A stretch of DNA of 64,000 bases from Blautia sp. Marseille-P3087 (GCF_900120195.1 NZ_LT635539.1:2513441-2577440), one strand, 5' to 3'; counted from the stretch's first letter, positions 15,053 through 23,731 are shown. Program-made: numbers and translations. Notes: a model not told the origin generated them from the sequence alone.

Positions 15053-15835
15053 ATGCTAATGAATGTTTTTGAAGGTATACTGATTCCATTTGTTGGAACA
15101 ACGCTAGGTGCAGCATGCGTGTTTTTTATGAGAAAAACACTTAGCAAGTTACTGCAACGTGCACTTGCAGGGTTTGCAGCAGGTATAATGGTTGCTGCTT
15201 CAATCTGGAGTCTTCTGATACCGGCAATTAAACAATCTGAGAATATGGGAACTTTATCGTTTGTTCCGGCAGTTGTTGGGTTCTGGATTGGTATATTGTT
15301 TTTACTCGCACTTGATCATTTGATTCCACATCTTCATGTTGGAAGTGATCAGGCAGAGGGACCGAAAAGCAAACTTGGCCGTACTACGATGATGGTGTTG
15401 GCAGTTACATTACATAATATCCCTGAAGGTATGGCAGTTGGTGTAATGTATGCAGGTCTTCTTGCTGAAAATGCACAGATTACAGCAACAAGTGCACTTG
15501 CTTTATCACTTGGAATTGCTATCCAGAATTTTCCAGAAGGAGCGATTATATCCATGCCGCTTAGGGCAGAGGGTGAAAGTAAGAGAAAGGCATTTCTGGG
15601 AGGTGTACTTTCAGGAGTCGTTGAACCGATTGGAGCAGTAATGACGATTCTTGTCGCACAGCTGGTAATCCCGGCATTACCATATTTACTCAGCTTTGCA
15701 GCAGGAGCTATGTTATATGTCGTGGTTGAAGAACTAATTCCGGAAATGTCTCAGGGACAGCACTCGAATATCGGTACGCTTTTCTTTGCACTTGGATTTA
15801 GTTTGATGATGATCTTGGATGTGGCACTGGGGTAA
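15053..15835 (+). CDS. ZIP-family divalent metal transporter
   Basis: A 260-residue membrane protein with about eight hydrophobic segments. The family signature is present twice: LAVTLHNIPEGMAVG in TM4 (about residues 118-132) and IAIQNFPEGAIISMPL in TM5 (about 155-170); these His, Asn and Glu residues bind metal in ZIP proteins. A short loop containing HLHVGSD (about 94) precedes TM4. ZIP proteins import zinc or iron into the cytosol. It is first in a five-gene co-directional unit. The start is ATG 15053; ATG 15059 is an alternative. Confidence 0.93.
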   Translation: MLMNVFEGILIPFVGTTLGAACVFFMRKTLSKLLQRALAGFAAGIMVAASIWSLLIPAIKQSENMGTLSFVPAVVGFWIGILFLLALDHLIPHLHVGSDQAEGPKSKLGRTTMMVLAVTLHNIPEGMAVGVMYAGLLAENAQITATSALALSLGIAIQNFPEGAIISMPLRAEGESKRKAFLGGVLSGVVEPIGAVMTILVAQLVIPALPYLLSFAAGAMLYVVVEELIPEMSQGQHSNIGTLFFALGFSLMMILDVALG

Positions 15836-15854
15836 GAGGAGAGGAATGATTCTT

Positions 15855-16766
15855 ATGAGAATATTGATTTATGGTGCTGGTGTGATTGGATCCTTGTATG
15901 CGGCTTTATTTGCAGAAGCCGGTTATGATACAAATATTTATGCCAGAGGTAAAAGACTTGAGGCTTTAAGAAATAATGGATTGCAATATAAGAAAAATCA
16001 GGAAGTAATAAAGGCAGAGATTAGGATTCTTGGAGAACTACCAAACGATGATATTTATGATTTTGTCTTGCTTACTGTTCGGGAAAACCAGCTGTATGAA
16101 GCACTTACTGAATTGAAAAATAATAAAAGTAATACGATTGTTACAATGATAAATTCACTGGACAGTTACAATAAATGGGAAGACATTGTCGGAAAAGGAA
16201 GAATATTACCGGCTTTTCCAGGAGCAGGCGGAAGTATAAATGATGATGGTATCCTTGATGCAGCACTTACTCCAAGGTTGATTCAGCCGACAACATTTGC
16301 AGAAATATCAGGAAATAAATCCGAAAGAACTAAGCAGTTTTCAGAGATATTGAGGCATGCTCATATACCATACCAGAAAGTAACGGATATGCATCTATGG
16401 CAGCTTTGTCATCTTGCTATGGTGGTGCCGATTGCGGATGCATATTATGAATCAGACGATCCGGAGAAAGTGGAAAAAGAATGGAAAATTATGAGGAAAA
16501 CAGCAGAAAGGCTGAAAAGAAATTTTAATTTTTTGCGAAAACAAAAGGGTAAACTGTCACCATGGAAAATGAATATTTTTCGCTTTTTACCCTTGCCATT
16601 TTTAGCGATTATGCTGGCAGTTACATTTGGAAGCAGTTTTGGAGGTAAATTTATGTATCAACATGCTATGAAGGCACCAGATGAAATGAGGGAATTGCAT
16701 AAGCAGTTTTATGCTTATATGAAAAAAATGAAGAAATGCGGATGCAAGGCGAAAAAGGTACAGTGA
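15855..16766 (+). CDS. Ketopantoate reductase-like NAD(P)-dependent oxidoreductase
   Basis: About 303 residues from ATG 15855, with GAGGAGAGG placed about 10 bp upstream. The N-terminal Rossmann fold starts MRILIYGAGVIGSLYAALFA, the ApbA/PanE pattern. The middle (PAFPGAGGSINDDG) and C-terminal helical domain follow 2-dehydropantoate 2-reductase relatives only loosely. A hydrophobic stretch near residues 245-265 (FLPLPFLAIMLAVTFGSSFG) is unusual for PanE. It follows ZIP by 19 bp. A true PanE role is doubtful given the divergent C-terminus and the context with methyltransferases; a related small-molecule reductase is more likely. Confidence 0.78.
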   Translation: MRILIYGAGVIGSLYAALFAEAGYDTNIYARGKRLEALRNNGLQYKKNQEVIKAEIRILGELPNDDIYDFVLLTVRENQLYEALTELKNNKSNTIVTMINSLDSYNKWEDIVGKGRILPAFPGAGGSINDDGILDAALTPRLIQPTTFAEISGNKSERTKQFSEILRHAHIPYQKVTDMHLWQLCHLAMVVPIADAYYESDDPEKVEKEWKIMRKTAERLKRNFNFLRKQKGKLSPWKMNIFRFLPLPFLAIMLAVTFGSSFGGKFMYQHAMKAPDEMRELHKQFYAYMKKMKKCGCKAKKVQ

Positions 16767-16780
16767 TTGGAGAAAAAAAC

Positions 16781-17449
16781 ATGAAAAATGAAGAATATAA
16801 AAAATTGTCAATTAAAGAATTTACAAAAGCAGCAGGAAGATATGAAAGTAGCCATGCTGGTATTTACGAAATGTGCAAGAAAGATTATCCGGATATTCTG
16901 GAAGAATTAGAGAAGGAGCCATTTAGAGATTTATTAGATGCAGGCTGCGGACCTGCACCAATGATTTCTTTATTAGCAGAAAAACATCCAGACCGGCATT
17001 ATACAGGACTGGATCTGACTCCGGCAATGATTGAACAGGCAAAAAAGAAAAATATTCCAAATACAACATTTGTTGTGGGAGACTGTGAGAACTTTCCTTT
17101 TGAAAAGGATTCATTTGATGCAATTATTTGTTCTATGAGTTTCCATCATTATCCGGATCCACAGGCATTTTTTGACAGTGTGAAAAGATGTCTTCGCCCA
17201 AATGGAAGATTGATACTGAGAGATGTGACCAGTGACAATAAAGTATTGGTATGGCTAATGAATACATTGGAAATGCCGTTGGCAAATATATGCGGACATG
17301 GAGATGTCCAGGTGCCAACAAGAGATGTGGTCATAAAATGTTGCAAAAAAGCAGGATTAAAAGTAGAAAAATTTGAAATTCGTAAAGGTATGCGAATGCA
17401 TTGTGTTGTGAGAAAACCTATGGGAAAGGCGATAGGAAATGAAAGATAA
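16781..17449 (+). CDS. Class I SAM-dependent methyltransferase
   Basis: A 222-residue protein from ATG 16781, 14 bp after the reductase. SAM-binding motif I is LLDAGCGPAPMISLLA (about 50-65), followed by GLDLTPAMIEQAKKK, GDCENFPFEKDSFDAIICSM and VKRCLRPNGRLILRDV, the Methyltransf_11 order. The substrate is not evident; such enzymes methylate small molecules. Its last codons overlap the next gene by 11 bp, implying translational coupling. A second, different methyltransferase lies two genes downstream. Confidence 0.92.
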   Translation: MKNEEYKKLSIKEFTKAAGRYESSHAGIYEMCKKDYPDILEELEKEPFRDLLDAGCGPAPMISLLAEKHPDRHYTGLDLTPAMIEQAKKKNIPNTTFVVGDCENFPFEKDSFDAIICSMSFHHYPDPQAFFDSVKRCLRPNGRLILRDVTSDNKVLVWLMNTLEMPLANICGHGDVQVPTRDVVIKCCKKAGLKVEKFEIRKGMRMHCVVRKPMGKAIGNER

Positions 17450-18140
17450 GTATCTTAAGGAAACACGAATGGTTGATTTTTCTAATCCGGCAATTCAAAA
17501 ACTTATTCAAAATATGAAATGGAAGGAAATGGGTGAATTTGAAAGGATTAAGGCAATCTACAACTATGTAAGAGATGATGTTTTATTTGGATATAATATT
17601 GATGACGGAATTTCAGCTTCAAAAGTACTTGCAGATGGTTATGGACAATGTAATACAAAAGGAACTTTATTCATGGCACTTTTACGTGCCTGCAATATTC
17701 CATGCAGAGTACATGGTTTTACGATTGATAAAAGATTGCAGAAAGGGGCTATGACCGGGTTTGTTTACCGCAATGCTCCCAAAAGTATTTTCCATAGCTG
17801 GGTAGAAATTAATTTCGAAAATCAGTGGTACGAACTGGAAGCTTTCATTTTGGATAAAACCTACATAAAGAAGTTACAGGAACAAAATTCGGAATGTACA
17901 GGTGCATTTTGCGGTTATGGAGTAGCAGTCAAGGATTTCCGAAATCTCATTATTGAGTTTGATAGGAACAATACTTATATTCAGAGCGAGGGAATCAATC
18001 AGGATTTTGGTGTTTATGATTGTCCAGATGAACTGTTGAAGGAACATCATCAAGAAATTTCAGCTTTTAAAGCATTTGCTTATAGACATATTGGAAGACA
18101 CCTCATGAATCGTAATGTCAGGAAGATTAGAGAACGATAG
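17439..18140 (+). CDS. Transglutaminase-like cysteine enzyme
   Basis: A 233-residue protein with the transglutaminase-like fold: catalytic Cys in DGYGQCNTKGTLFMALLRAC (about 70), His in FHSWVEI (about 118) and an acidic third residue in WYELEAF (about 132). No signal peptide is visible, so it acts in the cytosol. Family members hydrolyse or transfer amide bonds. Overlap with the methyltransferase and the same orientation as ZIP, reductase and a second methyltransferase suggest one pathway of unknown product. Confidence 0.87.
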   Translation: MKDKYLKETRMVDFSNPAIQKLIQNMKWKEMGEFERIKAIYNYVRDDVLFGYNIDDGISASKVLADGYGQCNTKGTLFMALLRACNIPCRVHGFTIDKRLQKGAMTGFVYRNAPKSIFHSWVEINFENQWYELEAFILDKTYIKKLQEQNSECTGAFCGYGVAVKDFRNLIIEFDRNNTYIQSEGINQDFGVYDCPDELLKEHHQEISAFKAFAYRHIGRHLMNRNVRKIRER

Positions 18141-18180
18141 TTTTAAGCTTTTAGAATTAAAATTAAATTTGGAGGGTAAT

Positions 18181-18834
18181 ATGGCAGACAAAATACAAAA
18201 TGCTTATGAAACATCAAAAAATATATATGACGATGTTCTTACGCAAAGAAATATTTTCAGCAAACTGTATATTAAGTTATTTTGGAGTGGCACTGATGAT
18301 AATGATATAGCACGAAAAGTTTTATCATATGTTCCTGATGACTTTTCAGGAAATCTTCTTGATGCTCCGGTTGGAACTGCTGTATTTACGGAAAACAAAT
18401 GGAGTTCTCTGAAAAATGCACATATTACTTGTATTGATTACAGCATGGATATGCTTGAACAAGCCAGAAAAAGACTTGGTAGTCATGCACATATCAAATG
18501 TATTCAGGGGGATGTGGGGAACCTGCAAATGGAGAATGAATCTGTTGATACCGTTGTCAGTATGAATGGTTTTCATGCATTTCTTGATAAGCAAAAAGCA
18601 TTTCATGAAATATGGCGTGTTTTGAAACCAGGCGGCGATTTCATTGCCTGTTTTTATATCAGGGGAAAATCGAAACGGACAGATTGGCTGGTAAAAAATA
18701 TTCTTGCAAAGAAAGGGTGGTTTTCTCCACCGTTTCAGACGGAGAAAGAGCTGAGAGATATCCTTCAAAAACTATATAAAGAAACGGATATCCATGTTGA
18801 CGGTTCTATGGTATATTTCCGTTGTGTGAAGTAA
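18181..18834 (+). CDS. Class I SAM-dependent methyltransferase
   Basis: A 217-residue protein from ATG 18181 after TTGGAGGG. Motif I is degenerate (LLDAPVGTAVFT), followed by CIDYSMDMLEQARKRL, GDVGNLQMENESVDTVVSMN and HEIWRVLKPGGDFIACFYI, the UbiE-like methyltransferase order. The N-terminal part (MADKIQNAYETSKNIYDDVL) is typical of methyltransferases placed near redox genes in Clostridia. The substrate is unknown. It is the last gene of the unit, ending at the hairpin terminator 18858-18886. Confidence 0.9.
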   Translation: MADKIQNAYETSKNIYDDVLTQRNIFSKLYIKLFWSGTDDNDIARKVLSYVPDDFSGNLLDAPVGTAVFTENKWSSLKNAHITCIDYSMDMLEQARKRLGSHAHIKCIQGDVGNLQMENESVDTVVSMNGFHAFLDKQKAFHEIWRVLKPGGDFIACFYIRGKSKRTDWLVKNILAKKGWFSPPFQTEKELRDILQKLYKETDIHVDGSMVYFRCVK

Positions 18835-18857
18835 TGCAATGATGCTGGATTTATAAT

Positions 18858-18886
18858 AAAGTTTCAGATAATAAGTCTGGAACTTT
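18858..18886 (+). terminator. Terminator of the ZIP-methyltransferase unit
   Basis: AAAGTTTCAGA (18858-18868) pairs with TCTGGAACTTT (18876-18886), followed by ATTTTTG. Confidence 0.75.
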
Positions 18887-18906
18887 ATTTTTGTCTAAAT
18901 GGATTA

Positions 18907-19236
18907 TTGCCGTCCGTTCAGGTCTGGATAATGCTCGATTCTCATGTTAAGATAATAGAAAAAAGGTTAGATAAAGAATATTCTAAATGCATAGAAAAAT
19001 ATCTGACACCACAGGATAGATATATTACGATTACATTTTGTGAATTGTCTGGAAATCAATTAGTGACAAAAGGTACCTATGCTAAGATGGCTCGTGGAGA
19101 AATGGTCAGATTTATGGCAGAAAATAATATTGAGAATCCGGTGGACATTCAGAAATTTGACAGGATTGGATATTCCTTTAGGTCTGATTTATCATCAGAT
19201 TCAGAATATGTTTTTGAACGCGAAATAGAATTATGA
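18907..19236 (+). pseudogene. yaaA: Remnant of yaaA (peroxide stress protein), 3' third only
   Basis: The frame encodes the C-terminal third of the YaaA/DUF328 family: TKGTYAKMARGEMVRFMAEN, then FDRIGYSFRSDLSSDSEYVF. Complete YaaA proteins are about 250 residues; here only about 100 remain and the frame begins just after the upstream terminator, with no plausible ribosome site. YaaA lowers intracellular iron under peroxide stress. Its position just upstream of a PerR-like regulator suggests it once belonged to the peroxide-response locus. I read it as a 5'-deleted gene. Confidence 0.82.
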
Positions 19237-19285
19237 TTTAGATTAAAGGTTCCAGAACTGGGTACTTTTACAATAATAATTTTTC

Positions 19286-19340
19286 TTGACGACAGAATGA
19301 AAGTGATATATAATCCTTATTAAGAACTAGTCCTAATAAG
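19286..19340 (+). promoter_or_regulatory. Promoter and autoregulatory box of the Fur/PerR gene
   Basis: TTGACG (19286-19291), 17 bp, TATAAT (19309-19314). Directly downstream, 19316-19340 is a near-palindrome with CTTATTA and TAATAAG arms around ACTAGT. Fur/PerR boxes are AT-rich dyads of this kind placed over promoters. Confidence 0.7.
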
Positions 19341-19348
19341 GAGAACTG

Positions 19349-19756
19349 ATGACAAGTAGAAGAAATACCATTCAAAAAGATCTTGTAAGAAACGCTGTAT
19401 GTGAAATGAAAAGACATGTTACGGCAAATGAAGTATATGAATTTGTAAAAGAATCCTGTCCTACAATCGGCAAAGGGACTGTATATAGAAATCTCGACAT
19501 ATTGGTAGAAGAAGGTGATTTAAGAAAAGTGGAAATTCCGGATGGACCTAACCGGTTCGACCTTACATTAAAGAACCATTACCATGTGAGGTGTGTAAAC
19601 TGCGGTGAGATTTCAGATGTGGATATGGATGAAATATTGGGCTTGCTAGAAAAAATTCATGATACACATGGAACGGACTTTTTAGAATATGACATATTAT
19701 TTAAAGGTATTTGTCCGAAATGCCAGAAAAAGATAAAGGATGGGCAAATCTATTAA
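19349..19756 (+). CDS. perR: Fur-family regulator, PerR-like
   Basis: A 135-residue Fur-family repressor. The N-terminal winged helix includes NAVCEMKRHVTANEVYEFVK and KGTVYRNLDILVEEGDLRKV; the metal site includes HYHVRCVNCGEISDVD; a structural zinc site is formed by CVNC and CPKC. FDLTLKNHYHV resembles the PerR regulatory site (Asp and His that are oxidised). A promoter with a Fur-type dyad lies directly upstream, implying autoregulation. Neighbouring rubredoxin, thioredoxin, a superoxide reductase remnant and a yaaA remnant support a peroxide sensor over an iron-sensing Fur. Confidence 0.88.
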   Translation: MTSRRNTIQKDLVRNAVCEMKRHVTANEVYEFVKESCPTIGKGTVYRNLDILVEEGDLRKVEIPDGPNRFDLTLKNHYHVRCVNCGEISDVDMDEILGLLEKIHDTHGTDFLEYDILFKGICPKCQKKIKDGQIY

Positions 19757-19819
19757 GCATTTATGTAAATAATGGCATGAGATTTTGAAAAAGTAGTAAA
19801 GAAAACGGAGGTAAAAGAG

Positions 19820-19967
19820 ATGGATTGCATTAAATACCAATCAGGGCGTTTATAGAAAACAGTTAAATCCAGGACAGGAGCCGGTTGCAGATTTCTGTCT
19901 TTGTGACGGAGAGCAGGTGGAGGAAGTATATGCATACTGCAATTTACATGGATTATGGAAATGTTAA
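19820..19967 (+). pseudogene. Superoxide reductase (desulfoferrodoxin) remnant
   Basis: An ATG after ACGGAGGTAAAAGAG opens only 11 codons, but shifting frame once yields TNQGVYRKQLNPGQEPVADF and ends YAYCNLHGLWKC. The CNLHGLW motif is the iron-binding C-terminus of superoxide reductases (Cys and His ligands). Complete enzymes are 120 or more residues; about 43 codons remain and the start is out of frame. It lies between the PerR-like gene and rubredoxin, the electron donor of superoxide reductase, so a functional perR-sor-rubredoxin operon has probably decayed here. Confidence 0.75.
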
Positions 19968-20060
19968 AATAAACTTTGTACATACGAATACTATAGAGTA
20001 ATAAGGATACAAAAGCAAAATAGCTGTGAATGAACAATATTTTAAAAGGAGGATTCAATA

Positions 20061-20219
20061 ATGAAATATGTATGTGATGTTTGCGGATGGGAGTATGACG
20101 AGGAGGTTGGATACCCGGAAGGTGGTATTGCACCAGGAACAAAATGGGAAGATGTTCCGGAAGATTTTGAATGCCCATTATGTAATGTTGGAAAAGATGA
20201 GTTTTCAGAAGTTGAATAG
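20061..20219 (+). CDS. Rubredoxin
   Basis: A 52-residue protein from ATG 20061 behind AAAAGGAGGATTCAATA. Both iron-binding CxxC pairs are present: YVCDVCGWEYDEEVGYPEGG and FECPLCNVGKDEF. Rubredoxin carries one iron in a Cys4 site and donates electrons to superoxide reductase or rubrerythrin in anaerobes. It follows a decayed superoxide reductase gene. Length and sequence are typical. A terminator follows at 20257-20284. Confidence 0.97.
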   Translation: MKYVCDVCGWEYDEEVGYPEGGIAPGTKWEDVPEDFECPLCNVGKDEFSEVE

Positions 20220-20256
20220 AAGCCTAATCTTTTGTTAAATACGGATGGATAAACCA

Positions 20257-20290
20257 AAACCCTGGTGCGTGAGCAACAGGGTTTTTTATT
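20257..20290 (+). terminator. Terminator after rubredoxin
   Basis: AAACCCTG (20257-20264) pairs with CAGGGTTT (20277-20284) and a T-run follows. Confidence 0.85.
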
Positions 20291-20373
20291 GCGATATTTT
20301 GTGATGATATCACAGAAAATAATCTACCTTTTGCTTATAATGTGGCTAGAAACTAAGTGAGGAGGTAGTCTAA

Positions 20374-20921
20374 ATGAGATTAAAAGATAAAGTTGCAATC
20401 ATTACGGGTGGAAGCCGTGGCATAGGATTTGCTACAGTTGATAAATTCTTGAAGGAAGGCGCTACAGTTGTATTGGCGGCAAGTTCAAAGGAATCGGCAG
20501 ATACTGCTGTAGATAAATTAAAAGAAAAATATCCCAATGCAATAGTTGCTGGAATTAGTCCAAATCTTGCAAGCATGGAGTCTGTCAGAAAGGCTTTTAA
20601 AGAGGCAATTGAAAAATATGGATGTGTCGATATACTGGTAAATAATGCAGGAATTTCAGAAAACACCTCATTTATGGATTATACAGAGGAGACTTTTGAT
20701 AAAGTCATGGATCTAAATGTAAAAGGAGTATTTAATACTACTCGTGTAGCTGCAGAATGTATGGTGGCAAGAGGCAAGGGGTCATTCTCTCAACTTCTTC
20801 CATGGTGAGTATTTCTGGACAGCCAGAAGATATTGCCAATGCGTTTGTGTTTCTTGCTTCAGATGAAGCGAGTTATATTACAGGTGTTATACTAAGTGTA
20901 GATGGTATGGCAAGAAGTTAA
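20374..20921 (+). pseudogene. Short-chain dehydrogenase (FabG-like) with internal deletion
   Basis: The first 135 or so codons are a normal SDR: KVAIITGGSRGIGFATVDKF (NAD(P) binding) and DILVNNAGISENTSFM. The frame then turns into SFSQLLPW and stops at 20808. The proper C-terminus reappears in another frame downstream: [20 protein letters not shown] and [14 protein letters not shown], ending at 20921. The segment with the catalytic Ser-Tyr-xxx-Lys is missing, so the product cannot be an active SDR. An internal deletion of about 80 codons with a frame change explains it. Confidence 0.85.
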
Positions 20922-21010
20922 GTCAATGTGGTATGGTGATGTCATCACAGAAAAGAAATAAAATTCAGATTATAATAAAGCCACAAAGAAATGATAGGGA
21001 GGATTATAAA

Positions 21011-21316
21011 ATGACTGCAATTAATATCAATAAAAATAATTTTCAAAACGAAGTAATGAATTCTGATAAACCTGTCCTTTTGGATTTTTGGGCTCCTTGG
21101 TGTGCTCCTTGTCGTATGGTGATTCCTATCATAGAGGAGATTGCAGGTGAACGCCCTGATATCAAAGTTGGAAAGATCAATGTGGATGAACAGCCTGAAC
21201 TGGCAAGTAAATTTAGTATTATGAGTATCCCAACTTTGGTGGTTATGAAGAATGGGAAGATCGTACAACAGGTTTCAGGGGCGAGACCTAAGAAAGCGAT
21301 TTTAGAAATGCTTTAA
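21011..21316 (+). CDS. Thioredoxin
   Basis: A 101-residue protein from ATG 21011 after ATAGGGAGGATTATAAA. The active site FWAPWCAPCRMV (Cys pair near residues 29-32) and the cis-proline segment SIPTLVVMKNGK are clear. It reduces protein disulfides in the cytosol. It precedes a CoA-disulfide-reductase-type flavoprotein by 22 bp, so the two are probably co-transcribed. The active-site A in WCAPC, instead of G in WCGPC, is common in Clostridia. Confidence 0.96.
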   Translation: MTAININKNNFQNEVMNSDKPVLLDFWAPWCAPCRMVIPIIEEIAGERPDIKVGKINVDEQPELASKFSIMSIPTLVVMKNGKIVQQVSGARPKKAILEML

Positions 21317-21338
21317 TGAGGAAAGGTGGAACAATAAG

Positions 21339-23036
21339 ATGAAGGTAATAATCGTAGGCGGTGTAGCCGGAGGAGCTACAGCCGCAGCAAGAATACGCAG
21401 ACTGGATGAACACGCAGAAATTACTGTGTTTGAAAGATCTGGATACATATCCTATGCGAATTGTGGGCTTCCATATTATATTGGAGACGTGATCACAGAT
21501 ACGGAAGAATTAACACTACAGACACCAGAGAGTTTTTTAAAACGTTTCCATATCAATATGAAAATTCATCATGAAGTTATCTCCATACATCCGGATCGTA
21601 AAACTGTTTCAGTGAAAAATTTGGAGAATGATGAAATATTTGAAGAAAATTACGATAAACTTATCCTCTCTCCAGGTGCAAAGCCAACACAACCAAGACT
21701 TCCTGGAGTTGGTATTGATAAACTTTTTACACTTCGTACAGTAGAAGACACTTTTCGTATAAAGGAATATATAAATAAGAACCATCCAAAATCGGCTATA
21801 TTGGCAGGTGGTGGCTTTATTGGTCTGGAACTGGCAGAAAATTTGAGGGAGCTTGGCATGGATGTTACGATTGTCCAACGGCCTAAGCAGCTGATGAACC
21901 CTTTTGACCCGGATATGGCATCTATGATCCATAATGAAATGAGAAAGCATGGGATAAAACTGGTACTGGGCTATACAGTAGAAGGCTTTAAAGAAAAAGA
22001 CAACGGAGTGGAGGTTCTGTTGAAAGATAATCCATCCCTTCAGGCTGATATGGTGGTGCTGGCAATCGGAGTTACACCAGACACAGCATTAGCAAAAGAA
22101 GCTGGTCTGGAACTTGGCATCAAGGGAAGTATTGTAGTGAATGACAGAATGGAAACGTCTGTACCGGATATTTATGCAGCAGGTGATGCAGTTCAGGTAA
22201 AACATTATGTTACGGGTGATGATGCGCTGATCTCTTTGGCCGGACCAGCCAATAAACAGGGAAGGATCATTGCTGATAATATTTGCGGCGGTGATAGCCG
22301 TTACCTGGGCAGTCAGGGAAGCTCCGTGATCAAAGTGTTTGATATGACAGCAGCCACTACAGGTATCAATGAAACTAATGCCAAAAAGTCAGGGTTAGAT
22401 GTAGATACAGTAATTCTTTCTCCTATGAGTCATGCCGGTTACTATCCTGGTGGAAAAGTGATGACCATGAAGGTGGTTTTTGAAAAAGAGACTTATCGTT
22501 TGCTTGGTGCTCAAATTATTGGATATGAAGGTGTTGATAAACGTATTGATGTGCTGGCAACAGCAATCCATGCAGGGCTGAAGGCAACCCAGCTGAAAGA
22601 TTTGGATCTTGCATATGCACCGCCTTATTCCTCTGCCAAGGATCCTGTAAATATGGCCGGATTTATGATAGATAATATAGCAAAAAGTACCTTAAAACAA
22701 TGGCATCTGGAAGATATGGATAAGATTTGTAAAGATAAAAGTGCTGTGTTGCTGGATGTGAGAACTGTAGGTGAATTTAACAGAGGGCATATGGATGGAT
22801 TCAAAAATATCCCTGTAGATGAGCTGAGGGAACGTATCAATGAAGTTGAGAAGGAAAAGCCTGTTTATCTGATATGCCAGAGCGGGCTGCGCAGTTATAT
22901 TGCCAGTCGTATCCTGGAAGGAAATGGATATGAAACATTCAACTTTTCCGGCGGATTCCGCTTCTATGATGCAGTAGTTAACGACCGTGCGTTGATCGAA
23001 AGGTCGTATGCATGTGGTATGGATTATAAAAAATAA
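21339..23036 (+). CDS. CoA-disulfide reductase-like flavoprotein with rhodanese domain
   Basis: 565 residues. The N-terminal FAD site is VGGVAGGATAAARIRRLDEH; the CoADR-type active site is SYANCGLPYYIGD (Cys about residue 43); the NAD site is AILAGGGFIGLELAENL (about 152); the second FAD segment is VPDIYAAGDAV (about 275). Residues about 470-560 form a rhodanese domain with the active-site loop CQSGLRS (about 518). Enzymes of this architecture reduce CoA disulfide or per/polysulfides. Its place after thioredoxin in a PerR-associated locus suggests a role in thiol or sulfane sulfur balance. Full length. Confidence 0.93.
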   Translation: MKVIIVGGVAGGATAAARIRRLDEHAEITVFERSGYISYANCGLPYYIGDVITDTEELTLQTPESFLKRFHINMKIHHEVISIHPDRKTVSVKNLENDEIFEENYDKLILSPGAKPTQPRLPGVGIDKLFTLRTVEDTFRIKEYINKNHPKSAILAGGGFIGLELAENLRELGMDVTIVQRPKQLMNPFDPDMASMIHNEMRKHGIKLVLGYTVEGFKEKDNGVEVLLKDNPSLQADMVVLAIGVTPDTALAKEAGLELGIKGSIVVNDRMETSVPDIYAAGDAVQVKHYVTGDDALISLAGPANKQGRIIADNICGGDSRYLGSQGSSVIKVFDMTAATTGINETNAKKSGLDVDTVILSPMSHAGYYPGGKVMTMKVVFEKETYRLLGAQIIGYEGVDKRIDVLATAIHAGLKATQLKDLDLAYAPPYSSAKDPVNMAGFMIDNIAKSTLKQWHLEDMDKICKDKSAVLLDVRTVGEFNRGHMDGFKNIPVDELRERINEVEKEKPVYLICQSGLRSYIASRILEGNGYETFNFSGGFRFYDAVVNDRALIERSYACGMDYKK

Positions 23037-23047
23037 TCAAAATATTT

Positions 23048-23707
23048 TTATGATCTTTGCAGTGTTTCTAGTCTTTTCGAATCAAGGATTGTGATTTTGC
23101 CGCGTGAGAGTTTGACGAGTCTTTCGCCTTGAAAGTATCGAAGCATTCGAGTGATAACTTCTCTGTGGGAACCAAGATGGTTTGCGATAGTTTCGTGAGT
23201 GATTTTCAGCTCATTTGTTCCTTCGATAGAGGTTTCTTCTAAAAGAAATGAAGCAACACGCTTATCCAGACTCTTCCACATGATTTGTTCAATCAGCCAC
23301 ATGACATCAGAAAAACGGGTAGCCATTAACTCATTGGTATAGTTTGCGACGGGAGCAGATTCTTTCATGATGTCCTTATAGATTTCAGCAGGGATGATCC
23401 AAAGATCAGTATCTTTTTCTGCTTCAATGGTTACTTCAAATTGAATGGAGCGTATGATACATGAGGCGGATAAAAGACACATATCCATATCGAACAGACG
23501 GTAAAGTGTAATTTCTCGTCCTTCATCTGAAAGTATGTAGGTTCGAAGCTGCCCGGATTTAACCAGTAATAATCCAGTACAGTCCAAGTTTCCGTTGTGA
23601 ATGATCGTTCCTTTTTTTACATCCCGTGTGATTAAATTGTCTGAAATTAGTTTTTTCTGTGCTGTATTTAAGTCATTCCATAGTGGAAAATAATTTTCGA
23701 AGCTCAT
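23048..23707 (-). CDS. Crp/Fnr-family transcription regulator
   Basis: 219 residues from ATG 23707 (minus strand GGAGATAACTTTT before it). The cNMP-binding-like barrel spans about 10-130 (VKKGTIIHNGNLDCTGLLLV, GREITLYRLFDMDMCLLSAS) and the HTH about 145-215 (ITHETIANHLGSHREVITRM). No cluster-binding Cys set of FNR is evident, so the signal is unknown. It is convergent with the flavoprotein and divergent from the DUF134 gene. TGACATATGTCA dyads between the two divergent promoters are plausible binding sites, implying control of itself and its neighbour. Confidence 0.9.
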   Translation of the reverse strand: MSFENYFPLWNDLNTAQKKLISDNLITRDVKKGTIIHNGNLDCTGLLLVKSGQLRTYILSDEGREITLYRLFDMDMCLLSASCIIRSIQFEVTIEAEKDTDLWIIPAEIYKDIMKESAPVANYTNELMATRFSDVMWLIEQIMWKSLDKRVASFLLEETSIEGTNELKITHETIANHLGSHREVITRMLRYFQGERLVKLSRGKITILDSKRLETLQRS

Positions 23708-23731
23708 AAAAGTTATCTCCTTTACGAACAT

